Both the position numbers and the translations under genes were made by a program. This document shows, piece by piece, positions 1-8,021 of a stretch of 43,834 nt of DNA (within the stretch, counting starts at the first letter, position 1; each line of letters opens with the position of its first letter). The stretch comes from a virus. A model generated the notes under the pieces. That model saw only the letters and a program-made list of their open reading frames with translations. It was not told the DNA's origin and made no database searches. The stretch covers positions 1 through 43,834 of the IMG/VR virus record IMGVR_UViG_3300010885_021556. One strand, 5' to 3'.

Positions 1-290
1 CCCCAAGACTCGGCTGACATACCCCTCAGAAGCTCCTGGAGGGCCACAGAGGCGATAGTAGTCTTGCCGTGACCAGGTTTACCTAACAAGAGCAATCCCT
101 TGCCGCAATTAGGGTTTCCGGCGGCTTGGACAACCTTGCCAGCCTTGACAGATTTGATCCAAGCCTGGACTTTTTCAAAAGCTGGGTTAGGGGTCAAATC
201 AGAGAACTCCAACCCAATGGTTTTCATTGGGAGGCTGGCTGCTCTGATCTGAGCACGAACACTTGGAGCAACATCTTCAAGTTTGTACAT
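1..290 (-). CDS. DnaC/IstB-like helicase loader ATPase (N-terminal part, runs off the window)
   Basis: The first 96 codons of an AAA+ ATPase are visible. Residues 70-77 read GKPGHGKT, a clear Walker A P-loop, preceded by a hydrophobic strand (GLLLL), as in the DnaC/IstB/DnaI helicase-loader family. Family members place the replicative helicase on DNA opened by an initiator. The ATG at 290 overlaps the stop of the upstream replication gene as TAATG, so the two are probably translationally coupled. An initiator followed by a loader matches the lambda O-P arrangement. Walker B and the sensor motifs lie outside the window, so another P-loop ATPase remains possible, but the neighbour supports the loader call. 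Confidence 0.75.
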   Translation of the reverse strand, partial: MYKLEDVAPSVRAQIRAASLPMKTIGLEFSDLTPNPAFEKVQAWIKSVKAGKVVQAAGNPNCGKGLLLLGKPGHGKTTIASVALQELLRGMSAESW

Positions 291-1183
291 TAGCTCTCCA
301 ATAGTTTCAGCATCTTTTCCTGATGCGCCAGAGTATCTTCGTCTAAAATTGTTGGTTCGTCAACTCGACTTACGATTCCGTGGACACTTCCGTAATACTT
401 CATAAATCGTTGATAAATTGGAAGACCAGTGCCTGGTTCTGAAATAACACGAGGATCATCAAAGAACATCCGCATACCCTTAAGAATGCTGATGCGATCT
501 GCGCCCTCCCCAACAAGTTTATTAATCCAAGTAATCAAATGCTTGCCGTTAATTTGATTTGGCGCACCTGTGTGGATCTTCATATACATGTCGTAGAACT
601 CTGCAACAAGATCTCCGGTTGTCCAGTCTTCTTCTGGAACATTGATGCGATTACGAGCTTCTTGCTCAACCTTAGTTTTCTTAGGGCGGGCACCGCCTAC
701 TTTTAGAGAGCTTACTTTTCCAATAGCACCTGAATCATCGTCGGTGTCCAAAGACTTGACCTTGGATTTCGGGGCTGTGTTATCTTCAAATGTTGGCCAA
801 GCCATCTTTACTCCTCCAGATTTTTTAAGGGGCGCAGCCCCTATAGATACAGTTACGTTAGTAACTGTATCTATATCTTTATCACTAGTAGATATATCAC
901 TAGTACTAGTCAGCTTATTACTGTCAATGTATAGAACGCCTGAAAATCCGTCGTCGGTAAATTTCAGTAATGTCCGCCATTGTCCAGAATTATCTTGATG
1001 CCGTACGGCTTTAATATACTTATGCAGTTTTAGTTCTGCCATAGCATTTCTAATTGCATCCCGGCCTTCTGGCACAGATGCTGACATTTCTTCTGCAGAT
1101 AAAACGCGGCCTACTTCAACATAATAGGCAAATAAACCTCTAGCACGTAGCGAAAGGTTTGGGTCTGAATATGGTGACTTCAT
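290..1183 (-). CDS. Winged-helix replication initiator-like protein (DnaD / replisome-organizer type)
   Basis: A 297-residue protein. Residues 1-75 look like a helix_turn_helix_36-type winged helix, with an RARGLFAYYVEVGR helix, an EEMSAS turn and a KAVRH...GQW wing. A low-complexity Ser/Thr/Asp linker (about 85-125) joins it to a helical C-terminal half (about 170-285) ending in a PIYQRFMKYYG segment typical of phage replication proteins. Such proteins bind the origin and recruit the helicase loader, and the next gene is a loader-like ATPase with TAATG coupling. The linker-coding DNA is dense in inverted and direct repeats, and an in-frame internal ATG at 805 has a strong Shine-Dalgarno, so a shorter C-terminal product of 172 codons including stop may also be made. 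The ATG at 1183 is preceded by GGAGGAG held in a hairpin. The fold and the replication role are inferred from sequence character and context. Confidence 0.65.
   Translation of the reverse strand: MKSPYSDPNLSLRARGLFAYYVEVGRVLSAEEMSASVPEGRDAIRNAMAELKLHKYIKAVRHQDNSGQWRTLLKFTDDGFSGVLYIDSNKLTSTSDISTSDKDIDTVTNVTVSIGAAPLKKSGGVKMAWPTFEDNTAPKSKVKSLDTDDDSGAIGKVSSLKVGGARPKKTKVEQEARNRINVPEEDWTTGDLVAEFYDMYMKIHTGAPNQINGKHLITWINKLVGEGADRISILKGMRMFFDDPRVISEPGTGLPIYQRFMKYYGSVHGIVSRVDEPTILDEDTLAHQEKMLKLLES
811..817 (-). promoter_or_regulatory. Internal Shine-Dalgarno for an in-frame start at 805
   Basis: On the minus strand GGAGGAG lies 5 nt before an ATG (805-803) that is in frame with the replication gene. 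This would initiate a C-terminal product beginning MAWPTFEDN. It is one of the strongest ribosome-binding sequences in the window and sits just after two stem-loops. Internal initiation is inferred; the motif and spacing are seen directly. Confidence 0.4.
828..910. repeat. Origin-like cluster of inverted and direct repeats inside the replication gene
   Basis: Four symmetric elements are packed into 83 bp. A 6-bp stem AGGGGC/GCCCCT with a 3-nt loop spans 828-842. A perfect 15-bp inverted repeat with loop GTTA spans 842-856 and 861-875. The 10-mer ATCACTAGTA occurs twice in direct orientation, at 881-890 and 896-905. ACTAGTACTAGT at 899-910 is a perfect 12-bp palindrome. All sit in the codons for the protein's low-complexity linker, where sequence is freer to vary. 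In lambda the origin iterons lie inside the initiator gene O, so an origin or autoregulatory operator is a reasonable inference. Confidence 0.5.
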
Positions 1184-1184
1184 A

Positions 1185-1207
1185 GTCTCCTCCTTTTCGG
1201 AGCAGAC
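1185..1207 (-). promoter_or_regulatory. Hairpin sequestering the ribosome-binding site of the replication gene
   Basis: On the minus strand GTCTGCTCC and GGAGGAGAC pair around a GAAAA loop, giving 4 bp, a G-G mismatch, then 4 bp. The 3' arm contains the Shine-Dalgarno GGAGGAG and ends one base before the ATG at 1183. The hairpin fills nearly all of the gap after the holin-like gene and lacks a U-tract, so translational control is likelier than termination. Confidence 0.4.
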
Positions 1208-1208
1208 T

Positions 1209-1484
1209 CTATAGCGGAGGTACCCTTCTTGGCAAGCCGCGTCGAATTCTGTCTGGGGTACCTGTTACAAGATTTTCTATAATGACTGACGACGTTAATC
1301 CAACAAACGCAGCCGCCAGTATGTAAAAGATTTGATCCCACCCCATAGGTCTAAGAACAATGCAAGCTACTGTGCTCATAGAGAGGGCTAGTAAGCCTCT
1401 CCAGCGTCCTAAGGATATTAATAGTTCTTCTATGGCCGTTAATAGACAAGCCGTTGCCCAAGCTGCAACAAAGAGTTCTGTCAT
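1209..1484 (-). CDS. Small membrane protein, holin-like candidate
   Basis: A 91-residue protein starting MTELFVAAWATACLL. It has an N-terminal hydrophobic helix (about 3-20), a second hydrophobic stretch (about 30-46) and a third (about 54-72, IFYILAAAFVGL), followed by a basic tail (RIRRGLPRR). Two or three short membrane helices, a small size and a charged C-terminus are common to phage holins, which permeabilise the membrane at lysis. No endolysin gene is next to it in this window, so the assignment is weak. The start at 1484 was chosen because the longer frame would overlap the upstream fibre gene by about 120 bases; with this start the gap is 10 nt. Confidence 0.5.
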   Translation of the reverse strand: MTELFVAAWATACLLTAIEELLISLGRWRGLLALSMSTVACIVLRPMGWDQIFYILAAAFVGLTSSVIIENLVTGTPDRIRRGLPRRVPPL

Positions 1485-1494
1485 GGGCCAAAAC

Positions 1495-4400
1495 CTACCT
1501 TCTGAAAAGAACTTTGTCAAGGTGGAAGACTCTACCAGTACCAGAAACTGAGGGGGTGCAAGTAACTTGAATCTTTGCGTACCCAATGCTGGTATTTGCA
1601 AATGTAGCTCGTCCAATAATGTCTGTAGCTGGGGTGTTCGGGAACGTAACAGCGTAAGAAATCGTATTAGCAGTTTTTGCAGTAATAGTTACGCTTCCTG
1701 AGGCCCCGTTAAAAGCAGAGTTTCCAATAGTTACGTTAAGTTCTTCACCAACAGAAAATCCGTGGTTACCAATAGTAGTTATGGTAACAACATTAGATGT
1801 AACTGATATAGAGCTTAAAGAAACTGTTTTAGCTCCAGGAGCAACAATGTCTAAATATGCCCAACGATCATTTCTATTTAAAGTTACAACGTCTGTTTTT
1901 TCTCGTAAGAAGTTAAACGCTAAGTCATACCATTTAAGGGTTAAAACATACTCTCCATAAGAATCTTCGTTTTCTGGACGAACTGCAATTGAGCTGTAAT
2001 AACCTTTACCTGGAATAACAGATATAAAATCGGTAATAGTTCCGAATGTCCCGGTGCCGGTGGCTTTTACCTTACAGTAAGCGGCTCCTTGAACCAAAGT
2101 TTCGTCAAAAATACTTCCTCTTGCAATTGTTCTAGTTAATGTAGATGAGATTCCAGACCAACCATAAGTTGAGTTTTCAAAAGAACCCGAAGGAGCTAAG
2201 TTATTTTCTACATCTGGGAAACCAATAGTTGTTTTTGGTGTATTAATGGACCAAGTAGATCCTGCAGGCATTACCTTATTTAAGGTAGATTTTAATCTTG
2301 CATATTTTTGCACGTAACGGTTTGCGTAATAGCTTTTTCCACTACTAACCATAAGACTATTTGCCATAGATATAGTTTCTGCAGCATCTGATGGGTTTTG
2401 AATCACTGTTGTAGTAGCGCTTGCAGGATTAATGTACGGTGTCGGAATTCTTCCGTATTCTGCTTGAACACCATCTACGTAGAATACTTTTGTACCCGAC
2501 CCTGCATCAGACAAACCAATTGTAATTGTAAATTGAGTTTCTCCTGCGTCAGCAATTCTTTGAGTGTTAATACGTACCCAAGTATTTGCAGCAGTAATTC
2601 TAAAGTTTCTAGATTCTTGTCCGTTTGTGCTGATTGAATAGAGCCCTGCTACTCCACGAACATAAGCAGAGACTGAGATATCTTCTCCGCCAGAAGCCGC
2701 CCCCATAGGTAGTTTTACTGTTGTTGTTGCAGATCCACCACCCGAAGCAGAAAGGCTCATAGAAGAGGTTCCATACAAGAAAGTAGAGCTATTAACTGCC
2801 ATAGTTGTGCCAGAAGCAGCTGTCCACTTACTAACGTTGTCTAACGAAGAAATAGAAACCATATTTAATTGATCTCTACGTTCCCACCCACACTCATCAT
2901 TTGCATAATAGTGGGTTACGTTTGGATTTGAAGGAGTTGGTGCTCCATTACCTTGAAAGTAATCTTTAGGCGTACTTGATTCAATTAAAATTGCCGCATC
3001 AAGGTAAAACACATCTCCAGCAACAGCGTTATCAACATATACTGCTACTTTACACAAAGGATTGCCGTAATCTGGGGTGTTTACAGCAGCTACTGCTGAA
3101 ACAGATAGTTTTGCTGCTGTACTGGAAAGAGTTACTGCATCACTGTCTGCGTAATAAGGGCTAGGACTAAAATAACGACCACTTTCATCTAAAAGAACTG
3201 CGGTTTGTTCTTCTTCTGTTTGAGGAGCTGAAAATTCAATACGAACTTTAGCTGGTTTTGCCGAACCGCTTGCGTATATAGCAAAGCTGTGGGGTGCTCC
3301 GGGGGTAACAGTAATCCAATCAGAAACAAGACCAACTCTTCCGTTAGATAGCGCCGTTAGCTTTGCTACGGAATTTCCAAAAATTACAGCTCCGGATGGG
3401 GCGGATGTTTCTTGAATTACCTCAGAGTTGAAAGGTTCCCAACCACCTATTCCTAAATCAAATCCAGGATTTGGTATTAAATTTTCAAGATCCGGAAAAA
3501 TGTTTACTTCTACAAGGCGTGCATCTTCGTAGGTGTACGCCGGTAATTTTCCACTAGAGGTAATGTCTATTGAAGGTAGGGCTCTAAATTGCAGCATATC
3601 AAGTGCAAACTTATTGCCAGTAGCTGTTGGAGTAATAACAAGAGTTGGTTTTGCGTATACCGCATTAGCTGGAGCAACTATTCCATCTTCAACAGAAGTA
3701 GAAGGTGATTTAAACTCAGACCAGTAGCCAGTAGACGCTGATAAAGTTGGTCCCGCAACGCTTGTTGATATAGAAATTCCAGAGCCGTCAAACCATTGAA
3801 TTTTTGCTACCGCTGTAAACGCAGCAGTTACTGCTCTAATGTAGCCTTTAAATACATATTTTGTACCCGCGGTTACTGGAATTCCGTAAAGAATAGAGCT
3901 TGTTGTTGCTCCAGGACAACGTAAAGTTATATCGCTAGAACTAGACGCGGTTACTACCCCTAAAGAAACTGCACGTAGTGGGTAATCAGCATCGTATAAG
4001 TAAGGTGTTGGTGGGGTAAGTGCCACACCTAATGTTGATAGGGTATTGGCGTACTTACAAACGGCAATAGTTCCGTTAGTAGCCGCCCATCTTCCTACAG
4101 ACTCTTCAAAAGAAGAATCGTTATAGTCTAGGAACAAATTGCTTCCATAGGTAATTTTGCTATCCCAATGAGTTAAAGACGTAGCGTAAGTACTTACTCC
4201 GGCAGTGGTTCCCTTTGCAGAGTTAATAAAATTTCCTGTTTTGTACAAAGAACGGTGGTAGGTATCTCCAAGTGCCGGCTCATAAATAAATCCTAAATCT
4301 GTAATCTTATTTTTTAAAAGTTTTGAAGGAACTTTGTAAGCGTCAAAAGAGTTGTAGAGCAGCTCTGCTTGAGTTTTAATTTTGTCATACTCAAAACCAT

Positions 4401-4923
4401 AAGAATCAAGAACGGCATTAATTTCATTATCTTCGTACTCACCAACAGCATCTCCTGTACCCCCAGACTCGTTTAACCAAGCAGCAGGAAGCCAGTTCTT
4501 AAAGTATCTTTGAGTTGTTGTTTCAATAACTGTGTTTACGCTAGAACTTCCGCAGTTAATCCATCCGCTTAAAGTACTAAATAACCATAAAGTGTAAGTA
4601 ACTTCTCTAGATTCTAGAGACAAATCAGAAGACGTATCTATGTAAGATGTTGGAAAAGAAGATGTATCACCTGAATAGAGTTCTTCTCCGCTGTAAGCAC
4701 CGTCAGGGGTTCCTGTAAACGTTTTTATTAAACGCCAATGAGTTAATTGTTCTCCAAGAGCAATTGATGCTGGATCAGCTGTTACAGCTTTCCAACGTAA
4801 AGAGATAGCGCCGTAGTTAAAAGCCCAAGCGGTAAGTTTAGATGAATAATAAAGACGGTCAGCATCACTTTGACCATACTTAAAACTGGGATTTCCGTAA
4901 ATCCCAAACGCATATTTTGCCAT
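1495..4923 (-). CDS. Baseplate wedge/tail fibre protein: gpI-like domain plus carbohydrate-binding-like modules
   Basis: A 1142-residue protein. An N-terminal beta domain (about 1-130) is followed at about 135-280 by a region resembling P2 tail protein I: YFKNWLPAAWL, a segment predicting helices, then YHRSLYKTGNFINSAKGT and a SNLFLDYNDS stretch. P2 gpI joins the baseplate to the fibres. The remainder holds repeated beta-sandwich units opening with NLIPNPGFDLGIGGW- or NLAPSGSFENSTYGW-like sequences, the usual start of CBM4/9-type modules; I count about four. A late HGFSVGEEL segment matches the HGF module of the two giant fibre proteins upstream. Its position after the gpJ-like gene and a small wedge protein matches the canonical J-I-fibre order. 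Glycan binding at the host surface is inferred. Confidence 0.65.
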   Translation of the reverse strand: MAKYAFGIYGNPSFKYGQSDADRLYYSSKLTAWAFNYGAISLRWKAVTADPASIALGEQLTHWRLIKTFTGTPDGAYSGEELYSGDTSSFPTSYIDTSSDLSLESREVTYTLWLFSTLSGWINCGSSSVNTVIETTTQRYFKNWLPAAWLNESGGTGDAVGEYEDNEINAVLDSYGFEYDKIKTQAELLYNSFDAYKVPSKLLKNKITDLGFIYEPALGDTYHRSLYKTGNFINSAKGTTAGVSTYATSLTHWDSKITYGSNLFLDYNDSSFEESVGRWAATNGTIAVCKYANTLSTLGVALTPPTPYLYDADYPLRAVSLGVVTASSSSDITLRCPGATTSSILYGIPVTAGTKYVFKGYIRAVTAAFTAVAKIQWFDGSGISISTSVAGPTLSASTGYWSEFKSPSTSVEDGIVAPANAVYAKPTLVITPTATGNKFALDMLQFRALPSIDITSSGKLPAYTYEDARLVEVNIFPDLENLIPNPGFDLGIGGWEPFNSEVIQETSAPSGAVIFGNSVAKLTALSNGRVGLVSDWITVTPGAPHSFAIYASGSAKPAKVRIEFSAPQTEEEQTAVLLDESGRYFSPSPYYADSDAVTLSSTAAKLSVSAVAAVNTPDYGNPLCKVAVYVDNAVAGDVFYLDAAILIESSTPKDYFQGNGAPTPSNPNVTHYYANDECGWERRDQLNMVSISSLDNVSKWTAASGTTMAVNSSTFLYGTSSMSLSASGGGSATTTVKLPMGAASGGEDISVSAYVRGVAGLYSISTNGQESRNFRITAANTWVRINTQRIADAGETQFTITIGLSDAGSGTKVFYVDGVQAEYGRIPTPYINPASATTTVIQNPSDAAETISMANSLMVSSGKSYYANRYVQKYARLKSTLNKVMPAGSTWSINTPKTTIGFPDVENNLAPSGSFENSTYGWSGISSTLTRTIARGSIFDETLVQGAAYCKVKATGTGTFGTITDFISVIPGKGYYSSIAVRPENEDSYGEYVLTLKWYDLAFNFLREKTDVVTLNRNDRWAYLDIVAPGAKTVSLSSISVTSNVVTITTIGNHGFSVGEELNVTIGNSAFNGASGSVTITAKTANTISYAVTFPNTPATDIIGRATFANTSIGYAKIQVTCTPSVSGTGRVFHLDKVLFRR

Positions 4924-4940
4924 TTTTTGCTCCTGTTAGG

Positions 4941-5462
4941 TTACATACCAGCTAGTAAAAACGGATCAAACCTATTTCCTTTTGCAATAGTTTCAACAGC
5001 AGTTACTTTTGTGTTTAAAGTGTTATATGCGGTTCCACCAACATATAGAACATCTGCAGCACCTACTTTCGGTAGGCCGTCAAAATCAACAGTAAATCTA
5101 AGAGTATTGGCAGCATTTCTAGTTTCAATTAAGTTTGCAGAACCCGCCGTTGTCTTAGCCGCAAAAGCTACAGAGCCTGAAGCAGGAGTTACAGTGTCTC
5201 CAGTTTTTCTAAAATAAGGAGAACCAGTTACACCGGTTACTAGGCCTGCTTCAATATTACCCAAACGAGCTGACAAAGAAGACCAGGTTGCAGTTTGAGC
5301 AAAAGTTCCTAAGTAACTAGAAGCAAGTAGGGTTGTACCTAAGGACACTTCAAGAGCACGTGTCTCATCTTGAAGCACGTTTATGTGGTCAGCAAATACT
5401 GTGTCTACAAGGTCTACCTTTGGGGTAAACGATCTAATTGAGCTTGGATATTGAGCAACCAT
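4941..5462 (-). CDS. Baseplate/fibre-associated protein with a SIRSFTPKVDLVDTV-type N-terminus
   Basis: A 173-residue protein. The N-terminal YPSSIRSFTPKVDLVDTV...HINVLQDETRALE segment is a recurring start of phage tail and head fibre proteins, and its LQDE...E helix could trimerise. The middle (about 65-140) looks like beta structure typical of virion proteins (SGSVAFAAKTTAGSANL). It lies between the gpJ-like and gpI-like genes, where small wedge or fibre-attachment proteins occur. The ATG at 5462 is preceded by AGGTGAG. No enzymatic motif is visible and the exact role is unknown. Confidence 0.5.
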   Translation of the reverse strand: MVAQYPSSIRSFTPKVDLVDTVFADHINVLQDETRALEVSLGTTLLASSYLGTFAQTATWSSLSARLGNIEAGLVTGVTGSPYFRKTGDTVTPASGSVAFAAKTTAGSANLIETRNAANTLRFTVDFDGLPKVGAADVLYVGGTAYNTLNTKVTAVETIAKGNRFDPFLLAGM

Positions 5463-5492
5463 TTCTCACCTATTCTATTCTCTTGGTTTATT

Positions 5493-5508
5493 CTCTAAGA
5501 TCTTAGAG
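5493..5508. repeat. Perfect 16-bp palindrome between baseplate genes
   Basis: CTCTAAGATCTTAGAG is a perfect palindrome in the 52-bp gap between the gpJ-like gene and the next gene. As RNA it forms a 6-bp stem with a GATC loop. It has no following U-tract on either strand. It could be a protein-binding site or an RNA processing stem; no function is shown by the sequence. Confidence 0.45.
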
Positions 5509-5514
5509 CGGCTG

Positions 5515-7071
5515 TCATGACAAACCGCCAGTTACGTTAATAATGAAGTTTGAAGTTTGTAAAACAGGCATTTGCCCGTTTACAAGCTGAACCCCTGCGG
5601 TAGAGGCGCTTGAACCATTATCGGTGTTTAGCTTGCTAATCAGTACTGACTGTACTCCGGCTATTCCCGCAGCTTTAGCCATAACTGCTGAGTAGGCAAC
5701 TAATTGACCAAAACTAACGCTTTCGTAGGCAAACAAACCACCTGGATTTAAAAAAGCATCTCGAATGTTTTGTTGCACATCGTCATTGTTATACGCAGAG
5801 TTAGCTACAACATCTAAAGTTACGTAAAAATCTACATAAGTAGGGGGTTGAATAGTTACAGTTGTTCCAACAGGAATTTTATCTAATAAGTAAGCTGACA
5901 CTTCGCTAGATAATTGCGTCCAACCAGAAGTAGGGCTACCACTAACAGTTCCTGGAGTTACTGAATCATCGTTTTGTGTTTGCAAATAAAGAGTCACTGA
6001 GCTGTACACAGAAGCTACCGCTTTTGCACGACCGACTGTAGATACTTGGGTAGCTAATGATGCATAGTCAGATAAAGTAACCGCTCTACGACGTGCGGTA
6101 ATTGCATCTTTAACCTTTGCACGAATCTGATCGTTGTCATCCCCATCAGCGCCTCCATATGAGGCAGATGGATTTGTTACAGATAGGTATCCAATAGCTT
6201 CTGGAACAGTGTTACCCGGAATAAAGGTTACTTCTTCAATAGTTCCAGAGTTAAGGTTTCCAGCAACACCCGCGCTTGTTCGGTACAAAGCACTAATAAT
6301 TTGTCCAGCAGGCGGTACAGCTCCATTAATTCCATCACCAAACTCAAGAGAAGTTGTTCCATCTTCATCTATGTTTGTAGTAAATACAAGTTGGTTTGGC
6401 CCTGCTTCAGTCAAGGACTCTACGTAATTCCACGGAGTAAACGCAACTCCTTGCCCAACATAAACAATTACTGAATTGTCAACAATGTTAGAATCAATTA
6501 ACGAGATAACTTGTCCAGCTGTACCATCTGAAGTTCCTAGGTTTACTGGGAGAGGTTTGTTAGTAGTTGGGCTAACTAAGTCAGGTCTGTCTGTATTTAC
6601 TGTTTTTCCTTCTTGACAAAGCAAAGTAACAGTATCTCCAGGAGCTAATTGAGTAGCGTTTTCTATAGTTTCAAAATAAACCTCTGTGTAATCTCCATAC
6701 AAAAGAGTAGCTAAAACTTGAGTTCCCACTGGAATATCTAAAGTGATATCGCTAATGTTTTCGAATACCACACTAACTCTTGCCGGTGTAGGTCCTGAAA
6801 CTCTGTAACCGTATAGCTTTCCTAGATCAACAAGGGTTTTTCTACGAGCAGCTGTATCAAGATTTAACTCATTTGCTACGCGGTCAATATAGTAGGACAT
6901 AACGTCGCCCATATAAGCAAACGACTCTAAAAGAATAGTTCCTAAATCATTAGGGTCATCAGCAGTCCAGGCATAGTTTGTTCTAACGTTAACTAAGCTA
7001 GTTAGGTCTTCCACCAAAGATTGGTAATCTCTGGAGGTGTAGTCTATCTGGGAAGGTACTTCATTAGCCAT
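5515..7071 (-). CDS. Baseplate wedge protein, gpJ/T4 gp6-like
   Basis: A 518-residue protein. The N-terminus carries the family signature: DYTSRDYQSLVEDL, then DPNDLGTILLESFAYMGDVMSYYIDRVANEL and TARRRKTLVDLGKLYGYR-like text, followed by PARVSVVFENIS and DIPVGTQVLA beta strands. Baseplate_J family proteins form the inner wedge ring that holds the baseplate together and triggers sheath contraction. The central AGVAGNLNSGTIEEVTFIPG and GADGDDNDQIRAKVKDAITARRRAVT segments are also typical. It follows the gp25-like gene by 6 nt, the usual gp25-gpJ-gpI order. The length is normal for the family. Confidence 0.9.
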   Translation of the reverse strand: MANEVPSQIDYTSRDYQSLVEDLTSLVNVRTNYAWTADDPNDLGTILLESFAYMGDVMSYYIDRVANELNLDTAARRKTLVDLGKLYGYRVSGPTPARVSVVFENISDITLDIPVGTQVLATLLYGDYTEVYFETIENATQLAPGDTVTLLCQEGKTVNTDRPDLVSPTTNKPLPVNLGTSDGTAGQVISLIDSNIVDNSVIVYVGQGVAFTPWNYVESLTEAGPNQLVFTTNIDEDGTTSLEFGDGINGAVPPAGQIISALYRTSAGVAGNLNSGTIEEVTFIPGNTVPEAIGYLSVTNPSASYGGADGDDNDQIRAKVKDAITARRRAVTLSDYASLATQVSTVGRAKAVASVYSSVTLYLQTQNDDSVTPGTVSGSPTSGWTQLSSEVSAYLLDKIPVGTTVTIQPPTYVDFYVTLDVVANSAYNNDDVQQNIRDAFLNPGGLFAYESVSFGQLVAYSAVMAKAAGIAGVQSVLISKLNTDNGSSASTAGVQLVNGQMPVLQTSNFIINVTGGLS

Positions 7072-7077
7072 TATTCA

Positions 7078-7464
7078 TCACCTCGTAGTGGTCGCGTCTG
7101 GATTTAAAGTTGTGCTTAAAACTTGAATATTGGTTGTAGTAAAATCCGGCAAAGTTATGTTTAGTTCTACGGATACTTGTCCGTCCTCTAAAAACCCAAT
7201 AACGTTTACTTTTTCTACTGTAAGTTCTGGAATCCAAGTGGCTATTGCAGAACGAACCGCCTGATTTATTGCGGCTTCTACTTTTCCTTGATTTTCAAAC
7301 ATAGCTGCGCCCATATTTGTACCGTACGTTGGTCTCATAGGACGTTCTCCAATAGCGGTGGACAAAAGGGTCAACACTCGGTCTTGGTATATTTTTTCCT
7401 GTGTAGTTGTGCTAGTTGTTTTGCCAAAGGGATCCAGAGTAAATGGGAAAGATATAGCTTTCAT
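7078..7464 (-). CDS. gp25/GpW-like baseplate wedge protein
   Basis: A 128-residue protein starting MKAISFPFTLDPFGKTT. It contains QDRVLTLLSTAIGERPMRP and YGTNMGAAMFEN, the standard gp25-like lysozyme-fold signature (RV..LL.T..GER.M.P.YG), then VNVIGFLEDGQVSVELN. In myoviruses this protein nucleates sheath assembly at the baseplate. An upstream in-frame ATG at 7521 exists, but the ATG at 7464 overlaps the previous stop as ATGA and yields the usual family length, so 7464 is preferred. Confidence 0.85.
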   Translation of the reverse strand: MKAISFPFTLDPFGKTTSTTTQEKIYQDRVLTLLSTAIGERPMRPTYGTNMGAAMFENQGKVEAAINQAVRSAIATWIPELTVEKVNVIGFLEDGQVSVELNITLPDFTTTNIQVLSTTLNPDATTTR

Positions 7465-8021
7465 CCTTGTACTCCTATCCATACTGGCTCTTCCAGCAAT
7501 CCTGCAACAAACATAATCCACACACGCTGACCCTTGTTAGGGACGTACCTGTGTGGCGTATGCTCGTCGGTGCTAGTTGCATCGTTAAACATACTGGTCT
7601 TGGCGTCTGAGCCATTCCATTTTTTTGTTGCGTCTACGGCTGTTTTATGCGGGTGTTTAAGGGTACCAGCGCCTCCTTTTGCTACAACGGTCAACGCGGG
7701 GATAGTTACAGGGTGTGTATGTGCAGTTCCTCCTGAAGCAGACCCCGAGGTAACTGACGTTGAGGATGTGGTTAATAGTGCCGCAATTTGAGCTGCAGTA
7801 TGCTCTTGATGGTCAGGGTGGTTTGCGTTATGGGTAATTGGCAATACAGCTTTTGCCCACCCCGTAACCTCTTGTCCAGTAACAGTAACTTGAACCTTAA
7901 TGCGACCTTTTTTTAAAGGATCGTTAATTTCTTTAACTATGCCCTCATAGATACCAAAAAATCTAACACGACCCTGTGGATCCTGCATGTAGGTTTCTTG
8001 GCTAATATCGTCTGTTGTCAT
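7461..8021 (-). CDS. Baseplate spike protein with gp5-type OB fold and His-rich insertion
   Basis: A 186-residue protein. The first 65 residues (FFGIYEGIVKEINDPLKKGR, then VTGWAKAVLP) and the last 30 (YVPNKGQRVWIMF...EEPVWIGV) are the two halves of the gp5/VgrG/gpV-type OB fold. Between them lies an insertion of about 90 residues, low in complexity and rich in Ser, Thr and His, including HTHP, KHPH and HPDH. OB-fold spikes sit below the hub at the tail tip. No C-terminal beta-helix needle follows, so the tip needle must be short, reside in the insertion, or be another gene. Overlaps of 4 nt with both neighbours indicate coupling. Confidence 0.75.
   Translation of the reverse strand: MTTDDISQETYMQDPQGRVRFFGIYEGIVKEINDPLKKGRIKVQVTVTGQEVTGWAKAVLPITHNANHPDHQEHTAAQIAALLTTSSTSVTSGSASGGTAHTHPVTIPALTVVAKGGAGTLKHPHKTAVDATKKWNGSDAKTSMFNDATSTDEHTPHRYVPNKGQRVWIMFVAGLLEEPVWIGVQG

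Noticed and set aside
642-998. Plus-strand open frame over the replication gene
   Set aside because: It is the antisense shadow of a well-supported minus-strand gene and shows no ribosome site or recognisable domain. The same holds for all other plus-strand frames in the window.
1485-1616. Longer start of the holin-like gene at 1616
   Set aside because: It would overlap the fibre gene by about 120 nt; the ATG at 1484 leaves a normal 10-nt gap and begins directly with a membrane helix.
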